The notes under the pieces are model-generated. The model was not told the origin of the DNA and ran no database searches. It saw nothing but the letters and a program-made list of their open reading frames with translations. A DNA stretch of 6,464 bases, taken from Deltaproteobacteria bacterium. GTDB taxonomy: Bacteria; Desulfobacterota; DSM-4660; Desulfatiglandales; Desulfatiglandaceae. The position numbers and the translations under genes were made by a program. Below are positions 1 through 5,479 of this stretch, one piece after another; position 1 is the stretch's first letter; every line of letters starts with the position of its first letter. The DNA lies in contig JAFCZI010000156.1 in NCBI GenBank assembly GCA_019314425.1, positions 1 through 6,464 of the forward strand, given 5' to 3'.

Positions 1-2
1 TG

Positions 3-242
3 CAGGCCTTGCAGAAATTTGCCCTGGAAACTTTGCGCCACCTCCCCGAGCAGGTGCAGATTTTTACGCCCACACCCGCCACCTATGCAACGCTGATGTA
101 TTATACGAAGTGGGATCCCTTTACGGGACAAAAGATTTTTGTGGAAAAGAACCTAAAAGGAAAAGAAGCCCAGAAGCGCGTCATTACCGGTGAACGTCGC
201 TGGCAGGGAGGGTTTGGGAAAAATCGTCGGTCAGGTTTGTGA
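3..242 (+). CDS. YgiQ-family (UPF0313) radical SAM protein, C-terminal fragment
   Basis: This is the 3' end of a gene that enters from the left edge; about 79 codons are visible, open from position 3 to a TGA at 240-242. The run QVQIFTPTPATYATLMYYT, followed by DPFTG and FVEKN and then a lysine-rich EAQKR segment, is what I recognise as the conserved C-terminal region (DUF3362-like) of YgiQ/UPF0313 radical SAM proteins. The radical SAM core with its CxxxCxxC motif must lie upstream and cannot be checked. The family is widespread in anaerobes and its reaction is not established, so I assign none. A TTG at 9-11 is an internal leucine codon, not a start. No terminator hairpin is visible after the stop. 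The identification is from memory of the family pattern, without a search. Confidence 0.8.
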   Translation, partial: QALQKFALETLRHLPEQVQIFTPTPATYATLMYYTKWDPFTGQKIFVEKNLKGKEAQKRVITGERRWQGGFGKNRRSGL

Positions 243-270
243 TAAGTAGTGTTTGAACGAAGTATATGGA

Positions 271-288
271 ACTTTTTACAATGCCATC
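271..288 (+). repeat. Direct repeat copy 1 (ACTTTTTAC...GCCATC)
   Basis: This copy reads ACTTTTTACAATGCCATC. It matches the copy at 305-322 at 16 of 18 positions, and the two start 34 nt apart. The repeat is intergenic and precedes the HEPN-like gene. Its function is unknown. It could be a dispersed intergenic repeat of this genome or a paired regulator site. Confidence 0.45.
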
Positions 289-304
289 TGTAGATAGATT
301 CGTG

Positions 305-322
305 ACTTTTTACGAAGCCATC
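305..322 (+). repeat. Direct repeat copy 2 (ACTTTTTAC...GCCATC)
   Basis: This copy reads ACTTTTTACGAAGCCATC, differing from copy 1 at two positions. It is followed directly by AAGGAGG at 323-329. A loosely similar string (CTTTTTTTCATCAAGGG) lies before the bioA region at 1311-1327, but that match is too weak to call a third copy. Confidence 0.45.
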
Positions 323-357
323 AAGGAGGAATCTGTGGAACGGGAGGGGATTGAAAT

Positions 358-678
358 ATGTTGAAATTTCGATTAGATTACGCCAAACAATATCTTGATG
401 ATGCATTCGAGTTGTTTAACCAGCGCAGGTTCAACAGCTCTGCATCAAGGGCTTATTATGCGTCATATCAGGCCATGTGGTCTGCTTTGGGGGAACCCAG
501 GGATGGAAAAATCTGGAGACATCTCGCAATAACAAAGCATTTTGTGCGGGGATACTGGTTTTCGCCGGATCATGGGAAAACAGGCCCGGGGCTGCTTGAA
601 GATAAACGCCTTCCGCTGAGACGACTTTACTCTTATCGAATAAGGAGCGATTATGGAAGCTGTCTCAAAATTTGTTGA
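358..678 (+). CDS. Short HEPN/UPF0332-like protein
   Basis: The product is 106 residues. Its N-terminal half has the two-helix pattern typical of HEPN/UPF0332 proteins: AKQYLDDAFELFNQRRF (9-25), then SRAYYASYQAMWSAL (30-44), where the RAYYA motif is characteristic. A later helix, LRRLYSYRIRSDYG (87-100), sits where the family usually has its R...ADY segment. The RNase-type RX4-6H motif of HEPN toxins is not at that place: Tyr99 stands where His would be expected. An R54-x6-H61 string occurs elsewhere, but I do not treat it as catalytic. A GGGAGGGG at 342-349, 8 nt before the ATG, supports the start. The protein stops soon after SDYG, roughly 20-30 residues short of a usual UPF0332 protein, so its last helix is probably missing or altered. 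The next gene begins inside it at 653. Known relatives often sit in two-gene cassettes with a nucleotidyltransferase or small partner; a toxin-antitoxin role is only a guess. Confidence 0.7.
   Translation: MLKFRLDYAKQYLDDAFELFNQRRFNSSASRAYYASYQAMWSALGEPRDGKIWRHLAITKHFVRGYWFSPDHGKTGPGLLEDKRLPLRRLYSYRIRSDYGSCLKIC
642..647 (+). promoter_or_regulatory. Strong internal ribosome binding site for the 653 gene
   Basis: TAAGGAG at 641-647 ends 5 nt before the ATG at 653, while the HEPN-like frame is still open. This near-ideal site is the main evidence that the downstream small ORF is translated on its own rather than being a frameshift product. Confidence 0.7.
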
Positions 679-871
679 TGCGCTCCACCACATTTATTCA
701 GGAATTGAGATAAAGCCGAGTCCCAACTATGAAGATGAAGATTTTACATTTAAAATAACGATCCCGAAGAATCTTTCCATTGATGAGGTATTGGAAACAT
801 GCCATAAAGAGTGCATTAAGGTTGAAGACGAGTATGACCTGTTTATCCTTCCGAATGTTACTTATGCGTAA
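653..871 (+). CDS. Small acidic protein paired with the HEPN-like gene
   Basis: The product is 72 residues and acidic, with about 15 Asp/Glu against 6 Lys. A short N-terminal helix (EAVSKFVDALHHIY, 2-15) is followed by an EDED cluster (27-30) and a beta-like strand, FTFKITIPKN (31-40). Then comes a helix, SIDEVLETCHKECIKVEDEY (42-61), and a closing strand, LFILPNV (63-69). I do not recognise a named domain. Small acidic proteins with a central EDED stretch beside HEPN genes are familiar in general terms, but this is recall, not a search. The gene overlaps the HEPN-like gene by 26 nt and has its own strong ribosome binding site, so the pair is likely translationally coupled. An alternative is that residues 2-15 derive from the lost last helix of the upstream HEPN gene after a deletion and frameshift. 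Confidence 0.6.
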   Translation: MEAVSKFVDALHHIYSGIEIKPSPNYEDEDFTFKITIPKNLSIDEVLETCHKECIKVEDEYDLFILPNVTYA

Positions 872-880
872 TAACGCCCT

Positions 881-907
881 CGTTCCCAAACTCCGGTTTC
901 GGGAACG
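881..907. repeat. Palindromic hairpin element (CGTTCCC-AAAC...GTTT-GGGAACG)
   Basis: The arms CGTTCCC (881-887) and GGGAACG (901-907) are perfect complements. They extend inward through AAAC (888-891) and GTTT (896-899), with one bulged C at 900 and a TCCG loop. This closely resembles the CGTTCCCAAACTCC/GGGAACG hairpin that I recall recurring between genes of Desulfobacterota and some other proteobacteria. It lies between two converging genes, ending 5 nt before the minus-strand stop at 913. It has no U-tract, so a canonical intrinsic terminator is unlikely. A REP-like mobile or structural repeat fits better. Confidence 0.65.
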
Positions 908-912
908 CAGTA

Positions 913-1143
913 TCAACGGAAGCGCCGGTTTCCCCGCTGCGGGATCAGTTCTTCAGGGGTAAAGAGAAGCGAAAGGTTTTTGTTGCTGAGTTCATGGGGT
1001 GTATAGCCAAGGACTGTTGCAACAGCTTCATTGGCCATGAGGATGCTTCCCTCGGCATCCGCCACAAGGATGACCTCCTGAAAACAGCACATGAGATTCT
1101 GCAGAAAGAGCCGAGAATTATGGCAAGCGTCCAGTAATTCCAT
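913..1143 (-). pseudogene. Truncated PAS-domain gene
   Basis: This 76-residue minus-strand ORF encodes the first half of a PAS sensor domain. The segment EVILVADAEGSILMANEAVA (23-42) and the following GYTPHEL carry the typical strand-loop-strand and N-x-A...GY pattern (Asn38, Ala40, Gly46, Tyr47). A normal PAS core needs about 100 residues, followed by an output domain such as a kinase, GGDEF or sigma-54 module. Here the frame leaves PAS-like sequence after FTPEEL (61-66) and ends in a basic tail inside the hairpin repeats at 918-933 and 881-907. The start looks real: AAAGAGG lies about 9 nt upstream of the ATG on this strand. I read it as a gene whose 3' part was lost, probably by a rearrangement at the repeats, leaving a stub. 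It could still be expressed as a short PAS-only peptide. It is divergent from bioA. Confidence 0.65.
918..933. repeat. Second small hairpin next to the first
   Basis: GGAAGC (918-923) pairs with GGTTCC-like bases read back from 933 (GGTTTCC region), giving a 6-bp stem with one G-T pair and a 4-nt loop. The string CCGGTTTC occurs both in the first hairpin (893-900) and here (925-932). This suggests a tandem or degenerate partner element. It lies inside the last codons of the PAS stub. Confidence 0.35.
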
Positions 1144-1215
1144 GGATCAAAAACCTCTTTGTCGGTTCCCCTTTACGCCGATAGAAAACCCGGTTGAAAC
1201 GAACAAGCGGTTTGT

Positions 1216-1243
1216 TTTGCTGATGCCTGTTTCACATTATAAT
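1216..1243 (+). promoter_or_regulatory. Candidate promoter reading toward bioA
   Basis: A perfect TATAAT (1238-1243) lies 16 nt after a weak -35 candidate, TTTGCT (1216-1221). Transcription would start near 1250, giving a leader of about 115 nt before the bioA ATG at 1367. The -35 is poor, so this is tentative. Two TTTGACA strings further downstream (1279-1285 and 1293-1299, 14 nt apart) could be alternative -35 elements, but neither has a good -10 at proper spacing. Confidence 0.35.
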
Positions 1244-1265
1244 GGCTTTCAGCTTCGATCCGCAA
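1236..1265 (-). promoter_or_regulatory. Candidate divergent promoter for the PAS stub
   Basis: The ATTATAAT core at 1236-1243 is self-complementary, so the minus strand also reads TATAAT (1241-1236). A TTGCGG (1265-1260 on the minus strand) lies 18 nt upstream of it. This would start transcription near 1229, about 86 nt before the PAS start codon. It shares its -10 with the forward promoter candidate. Confidence 0.3.
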
Positions 1266-1366
1266 TACTTTTCTTGCGTTTGACAACGACCCTTTGACAT
1301 GTTACGAGTGCTTTTTTTCATCAAGGGATGTTTTTCATTCCTGAATCCTTCAATAATATAAGTTTT

Positions 1367-2662
1367 ATGGAAAACCCTGAAAATTACGACTTATCCGCAT
1401 TTGATCGAGCGCATATCTGGCATCCCTACACCTCTATGCGAGACCCGCTTCCCGTGTATCCGGTTGCCGCCGCCGAGGGGGTGTACCTTATTTTGGAAGA
1501 CGGCCGCCGTCTTGTAGACGGTATGAGCTCGTGGTGGGCCGCTATCCATGGGTATAATCATCCGGTACTGAACGAGGCGGTGTGTACTCAACTGGAAAAA
1601 ATGGCGCATGTCATGTTCGGGGGGTTGACCCATAGGCCGGCAGTTGAGCTGGCCGGTCTTCTGGTGGATCTGACGCCTGAACCGCTCCAACAGGTGTTTT
1701 TCAGCGATTCCGGTTCCGTCTCCGTTGAGGTGGCCATCAAAATGGCGGTTCAATACTGGCAGGCCAGGGGGCGGCCCCGGAAGCACCGGCTTTTGACTGT
1801 GCGATCGGGGTATCACGGTGATACCTTCGGCGCTATGGCCGTGTGTGATCCGGAAAACGGCATGCACGGGATTTTCGAAGGCATTCTGGCAAAACATTAT
1901 TTTGCGGATGCGCCCGGGTGCGGGGTTGACGACCCGTGGGATGAAGCGGATATCCAGAGTCTCAAAACCATTCTTGAACAGCACCACGGAGACATTGCGG
2001 CCATTATTATGGAACCTGTCGTTCAAGGGGCTGGGGGTATGCGGTTTTATTCACCCCACTACCTGCGGCGGGTTTGGGCGCTTTCCCGTGAGTTTGATGT
2101 GCGTCTCATCCTGGATGAAATCGCCACCGGTTTTGGACGCACCGGCACCATGTTCGCCTGTGAAAAGGCGGGTATTTCCCCGGATATCATGTGTGTGGGA
2201 AAAGCGTTGACCGGTGGATACATGACCCTTGCGGCTACCCTGACCACCCGAGACATCAGCGATGGCATTTCTTCAGCCGATCCTGGTATATTCATGCATG
2301 GTCCCACCTTCATGGCCAATCCCCTCGCCTGTGCCGTGGGATCAGCGAGCCTCAAGCTCCTGTTGGCCTCTCCCTGGCAAGAGATGGTCACCCGAATCGA
2401 GGCTCAGCTTAAAGCGGAGCTACTGCCCCTTAAAAAGCTGCCATGGGTTGCCGATGTGCGCGTCTTGGGTGCCATCGGCGTGGTTGAGTTGAATCATGCG
2501 GTGAATATGGCCGAAATTCAGCGGAAATTTGTGGAAAAAGGGGTCTGGATCAGGCCCTTTGGAAAACTGGTGTATACCATGCCGCCCTATATTATTGATC
2601 AGGTCCAGTTGGCGCGGGTGACCGGGGCCATGATAGAAGTCATTGGGCTGGAAGACCCATGA
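1367..2662 (+). CDS. bioA: Adenosylmethionine-8-amino-7-oxononanoate aminotransferase (DAPA synthase)
   Basis: This PLP enzyme moves the amino group of S-adenosylmethionine to KAPA, giving 7,8-diaminopelargonate, in the cytoplasm. The 431-residue product aligns throughout with E. coli BioA (429) as I remember it. Shared landmarks are HPYTSM (19-24, Tyr21), [16 protein letters not shown] (51-66), SGYHGD (147-152, Tyr149), [11 protein letters not shown] (250-260, Asp250), GKALTGG (278-284, PLP lysine Lys279), [12 protein letters not shown] (311-322) and WIRPFGK (394-400, Arg396). The residues that go with SAM rather than lysine as amino donor in E. coli BioA are kept. I chose the ATG at 1367 because it gives the family's usual length. 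An in-frame ATG at 1328 would add 13 residues. Neither has a well-spaced ribosome binding site: AAGGG at 1323-1327 directly abuts the 1328 ATG. The stop overlaps the bioF start as ATGA. It is the first gene of the bio operon. Confidence 0.96.
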   Translation: MENPENYDLSAFDRAHIWHPYTSMRDPLPVYPVAAAEGVYLILEDGRRLVDGMSSWWAAIHGYNHPVLNEAVCTQLEKMAHVMFGGLTHRPAVELAGLLVDLTPEPLQQVFFSDSGSVSVEVAIKMAVQYWQARGRPRKHRLLTVRSGYHGDTFGAMAVCDPENGMHGIFEGILAKHYFADAPGCGVDDPWDEADIQSLKTILEQHHGDIAAIIMEPVVQGAGGMRFYSPHYLRRVWALSREFDVRLILDEIATGFGRTGTMFACEKAGISPDIMCVGKALTGGYMTLAATLTTRDISDGISSADPGIFMHGPTFMANPLACAVGSASLKLLLASPWQEMVTRIEAQLKAELLPLKKLPWVADVRVLGAIGVVELNHAVNMAEIQRKFVEKGVWIRPFGKLVYTMPPYIIDQVQLARVTGAMIEVIGLEDP

Positions 2663-3843
2663 CAAAATATCAATTTATAGAGGAAGAATTGTATCGACGC
2701 CAGCAGCAATCGCACCTCAGGCAGTTGCAGACCGTAATCCCTCTTGAGGGGGCGGATGTTCGCATTGGAAATCAAAAGGTCGTGAACTTCTGTTCCAATG
2801 ATTATCTGGGTCTTTCAAAACATCCCTTGCTTATCAAAAGAGCCGTTGAATTTGCCGAGCGTTATGGCACTGGCGCCACGGCATCGCGCCTGATTTGCGG
2901 TACTTACGACTGTTTTCAGTCTGTGGAGAAAAAACTGGCAACCTTGAAAGGGACGGAAGCCGCGCTGATCCTTAATTCGGGATTTCAGGCCAATGTGTCC
3001 ATTCTGCCAACATTGGCCGACCGGCAGACGCTGATTTTGTCGGATCAATTGAATCACAGCAGTATCATTCAAGGCATATTGCTCTCTCGCTGCCATGTGC
3101 TTCGGTTCAGACATAATGATCTGGCGCACCTGGAAGAGCTCCTCGAAAAAAATATCGACAAGGGCCCCTGTTTTAATTCCACGAGGGCACGGCGTATGAT
3201 TGTCACCGAATCCGTGTTCAGCATGGATGGCGATCAGAGTGATATTGGGCGTCTGGTTGATCTCGCCCGCGCCTTTGATGCCTTCCTGGTGGTGGATGAG
3301 GCCCATGCCACCGGCGTTCTAGGCCCCGGGGGCATGGGGCTTTGCTGTGGCAAGGGCGTGGATTTAACCATTGGCACCTTCGGAAAGGCATGCGGTTCCT
3401 TCGGGGCGTATGTGGCATGTTCCCGTAAGCTTCGGGATTACCTGGTGAACTGTTGTGCGGGGTTTATCTACTCAACGGCCATGCCGCCGTCGGTGATCGG
3501 TTCCATTGATGCCGCCCTCGATCTTATTCCCGGCATGGGTGAAGAACGAAAAGCACTCCATGCCAAAGCAGACCTTTTGAGGTTGCGCCTGCAAAATTTG
3601 GGATGGCGAACCGGAGCGTCCAATACGCAGATTATTCCGGTTATGGTGGGTGGTGAGACGGAGGCCCTGGCCCTTTCAGACCATCTAAAAAGCAATGGGG
3701 TGCTGGCCAGCGCAATTCGTCCGCCTACTGTGCCCGAAGGTCAGTCAAGAATCCGTCTGGCCCTTTCCGCCCATCATACGATGGAACATCTGGAATATCT
3801 CATTCAACTGTTTGAAGAAAGGCATTTTCATGGGAACCATTGA
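2659..3843 (+). CDS. bioF: 8-amino-7-oxononanoate synthase (KAPA synthase)
   Basis: This is a PLP alpha-oxoamine synthase that condenses pimeloyl-ACP or pimeloyl-CoA with L-alanine to form KAPA, CoA/ACP and CO2, the first step of ring assembly. The 394-residue length is normal. Visible motifs are [11 protein letters not shown] (43-53), [13 protein letters not shown] (70-82), NSGFQAN (106-112), DQLNHSS (129-135, His133), [10 protein letters not shown] (183-192), [12 protein letters not shown] (211-222, Asp213 and His216), [11 protein letters not shown] (239-249, PLP lysine Lys243) and the BioF-type [10 protein letters not shown] (352-361). The RPPTVPEG motif favours BioF over the related Kbl and HemA enzymes. 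The start ATG overlaps the bioA stop by 4 nt (ATGA), with GGAAG at 2650-2654, so translation is probably coupled. The end overlaps bioD by 14 nt. The pimeloyl donor must come from genes outside this window. Confidence 0.96.
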   Translation: MTKYQFIEEELYRRQQQSHLRQLQTVIPLEGADVRIGNQKVVNFCSNDYLGLSKHPLLIKRAVEFAERYGTGATASRLICGTYDCFQSVEKKLATLKGTEAALILNSGFQANVSILPTLADRQTLILSDQLNHSSIIQGILLSRCHVLRFRHNDLAHLEELLEKNIDKGPCFNSTRARRMIVTESVFSMDGDQSDIGRLVDLARAFDAFLVVDEAHATGVLGPGGMGLCCGKGVDLTIGTFGKACGSFGAYVACSRKLRDYLVNCCAGFIYSTAMPPSVIGSIDAALDLIPGMGEERKALHAKADLLRLRLQNLGWRTGASNTQIIPVMVGGETEALALSDHLKSNGVLASAIRPPTVPEGQSRIRLALSAHHTMEHLEYLIQLFEERHFHGNH

Positions 3844-4474
3844 CATGCCCCCCCGAATATTTGTCGCAGGCACCGGCACCGGCGTGGGTAAAACCATGGT
3901 GAGTGCTATCCTGGTGGCGGGTCTTTCGGCCCGATACTGGAAGCCGGTCCAGAGTGGTCTTTTGGAGGAAACGGATACGGCGTGGGTGCGGGAAAAAACC
4001 GGATTGCCATCGAATCATTTTTATCCTGAAACCTATCAATTTCGGTTTCCCCTGTCTCCCCATGTCTCGGCGGAAAAGGATGGCATTCATATTGATCTCG
4101 AACGAATGAGCCTTCCCCAAACTGCCGGAGGATATCTTGTTGTGGAAGGCGCGGGGGGCATTATGGTCCCACTGAACGACCATCACCTGATGCTGGATCT
4201 CATGAAAAAGCTTCAACTGCCGATTCTGCTGGTTGCAAAAAGTGGTCTCGGTACCATCAACCATACGTTGTTGTCACTGGAGATGTTGAAACAGCATGGT
4301 CTGCCGGTTTGGGGGGTGGTCATGAACGGTCCTGTAAACGCAGACAACCGAAAGGCCATTGAACATTACGGAAATACAGCGGTTCGCGCTGAAATTGAAC
4401 CTTTGGAGTGCATTGACGGGGCGACGTTAAAGGACGTCTTTCGCCGATGTTTTGGGGCCATCAATCATGGATAG
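3830..4474 (+). CDS. bioD: Dethiobiotin synthetase
   Basis: This ATP-dependent enzyme carboxylates DAPA with CO2 and closes the ureido ring to give dethiobiotin. The 214-residue length is typical. The P-loop is AGTGTGVGKT (13-22, Lys21), where E. coli has GTDTEVGKT. The aspartate of that motif is glycine here (Gly16), a change I believe occurs in other BioDs. YWKPVQSG (36-43, Lys38), the Asp49 region, VEGAGG (105-110, Glu107) and VVMNGP (163-168) cover the Mg/ATP and substrate sites. The frame is open far upstream inside bioF. I chose ATG 3830 because GAAGAAAGG (3814-3822) ends 7 nt before it and it leaves only a short tail before the P-loop. The gene overlaps bioF by 14 nt and bioB by 8 nt, which points to coupled translation. 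Confidence 0.95.
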   Translation: MGTIDMPPRIFVAGTGTGVGKTMVSAILVAGLSARYWKPVQSGLLEETDTAWVREKTGLPSNHFYPETYQFRFPLSPHVSAEKDGIHIDLERMSLPQTAGGYLVVEGAGGIMVPLNDHHLMLDLMKKLQLPILLVAKSGLGTINHTLLSLEMLKQHGLPVWGVVMNGPVNADNRKAIEHYGNTAVRAEIEPLECIDGATLKDVFRRCFGAINHG

Positions 4475-5459
4475 AAAAAAAGAACTGAATACTTTAACCG
4501 AGAATATTCTGGCGGGAAAACCGATTGGCATCGAGGCGTACAGGATTATTGTGGATATGCCGCCGCGCGATGTTCCCATGCTCATGGCGGGAGCGGACCG
4601 GATTCGCAACGCGCATTTTGGCTCCGAAATTCACTTGTGTACCATCTGTAACGGCAAATCGGGAAAGTGCAGCGAAGATTGCGCCTTTTGTTCTCAGTCG
4701 GCATCTTCAAAGACAACGGCGGACGTTTATCCCCTGTTGAACCGGGAAAAGCTCATGGCCGGCGGCGAACATGTCTCTGAAACGCCCATTAACCGATATG
4801 CCGTTGTGACCAGCGGGAGAGGCTTGCCGTCCCATGAGGTGGCATCTGTTGCGCAAGCCCTTGGCGCCCTGGATTCGGATAGGATCAAGACCTGCGCTTC
4901 CCTGGGCATTCTGGGTCCCGAGGATCTTCGGGTGTTAAAGAAAGCGGGGGTAACCCGATACCATCACAATTTGGAAACCGCTAAGAGCCATTTTGCCAAC
5001 ATGTGCGGTACACACACCTATGAGGACCGGGTGAAGTGTGTTTTGAATGCAAAAAGAGAGGGCCTTTCCGTGTGCTCGGGCGGTATCTTCGGCATCGGGG
5101 AGACGGATGAACAGGTCCTTGAACTGGCGTTGACCCTGAAAGACTTGGCGGTGGATGCCGTTCCCCTTAATTTTCTCACGCCCATTGAGGGAACGCCCAT
5201 GGCGCATTATCCAAAGGTTTCCCCCTTGCGGTGTCTCAAAATCATATCGCTTTTTCGGTATGTTCTGCCGGATACCTCTATTTTCGTTTGCGGCGGCAGA
5301 GAAGCCAGCCTGGGGGATCATCATTCACAGATTTTCGAGGCGGGCGCCAACGGTATGATGACCGGCCATTACCTCACCACCGATGGGCGCACCCTCCAAA
5401 AGGATCTGGAAATGCTGGACAGGCTGGGATTGAAGGCTATGGAGAAGTATTCCGGTTAA
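4467..5459 (+). CDS. bioB: Biotin synthase, anaerobe-type radical SAM enzyme
   Basis: This enzyme inserts sulfur between C6 and C9 of dethiobiotin to make biotin, using radical SAM chemistry and a sacrificial auxiliary Fe-S cluster. The 330-residue length is normal. The radical SAM motif is C68-x3-C72-x2-C75 within KSGKCSEDCAFCSQS. Other BioB landmarks are KTCASLG (141-147, Cys143), YHHNLET (165-171), FANMCGTHTYEDR (176-188), VCSGGIFGIGE (202-212, Cys203), PLNFLTPIEGTP (233-244) and CGGRE (275-279, Arg278). The equivalent of E. coli Cys97, a [2Fe-2S] ligand, appears to be Ala112 in RYAVVTSGRG (110-119). Extra cysteines are present at 58 and 61 (LCTICNGKSG) and at 275. E. coli YNHNLDT reads YHHNLET here. 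I chose ATG 4467, which overlaps bioD by 8 nt; only a weak GGGG (4454-4457) precedes it. It is the last biotin gene of the operon. Confidence 0.95.
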   Translation: MDRKKELNTLTENILAGKPIGIEAYRIIVDMPPRDVPMLMAGADRIRNAHFGSEIHLCTICNGKSGKCSEDCAFCSQSASSKTTADVYPLLNREKLMAGGEHVSETPINRYAVVTSGRGLPSHEVASVAQALGALDSDRIKTCASLGILGPEDLRVLKKAGVTRYHHNLETAKSHFANMCGTHTYEDRVKCVLNAKREGLSVCSGGIFGIGETDEQVLELALTLKDLAVDAVPLNFLTPIEGTPMAHYPKVSPLRCLKIISLFRYVLPDTSIFVCGGREASLGDHHSQIFEAGANGMMTGHYLTTDGRTLQKDLEMLDRLGLKAMEKYSG

Positions 5460-5464
5460 CCTCG

Positions 5465-5471
5465 AAAAGGG
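5465..5471 (+). promoter_or_regulatory. Ribosome binding site deciding the pyrophosphatase start
   Basis: AAAAGGG ends 8 nt before the ATG at 5480 but only 2 nt before the in-frame ATG at 5474. The spacing favours 5480. There is no terminator-like hairpin between the bioB stop (5459) and this site, so readthrough from the bio operon is possible. Confidence 0.6.
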
Positions 5472-5479
5472 ATATGGCA

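Larger units (their letters stand above)
243..357. other. Short gap holding a direct repeat and a tiny ORF
   Basis: This 115-nt gap lies between the YgiQ-like gene and the HEPN-like gene. It holds an 18-nt imperfect direct repeat (271-288 and 305-322). It also holds a 32-codon ORF from an ATG at 266 to a TGA at 362-364, which overlaps the next start codon. That ORF has no convincing ribosome binding site at 266. However, an AAGGAGG (323-329) sits 5 nt before an in-frame GTG at 335, which would give only a 9-residue peptide. I see no clear terminator and no strong promoter. Confidence 0.4.

Noticed and set aside
881..907. CRISPR repeat or intrinsic terminator for the palindrome
   Set aside because: There is a single copy with no spacers, and no U-tract follows on either strand.
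1202..1216. Small inverted repeat AACAA-gcggt-TTGTT upstream of bioA
   Set aside because: The 5-bp arms are too short to distinguish from chance in an AT-leaning control region.
1182..1217. TAGAAAACC ... GGTTTGTTT as a possible BirA operator
   Set aside because: The spacer is 18 nt instead of 14-16 and the right half matches at only about 5 of 9 positions.
1278..1286. GTTTGACAA resembles a BirA half-site (GGTTNACAA)
   Set aside because: No matching left half (TTGTNAACC) lies 14-16 nt upstream; the best candidate, CTTCGATCC at 1253-1261, is poor. One half-site by chance is expected.
1391..2026. Long minus-strand ORF of 211 codons inside bioA
   Set aside because: It is a shadow of the bioA reading frame, rich in His/Pro/Arg with no recognisable domain, and bioA is certain on the other strand.
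3695..3829. Upstream extension of the bioD frame by 45 codons
   Set aside because: It lies wholly within bioF and adds unrelated sequence before the P-loop; ATG 3830 has a proper ribosome binding site.
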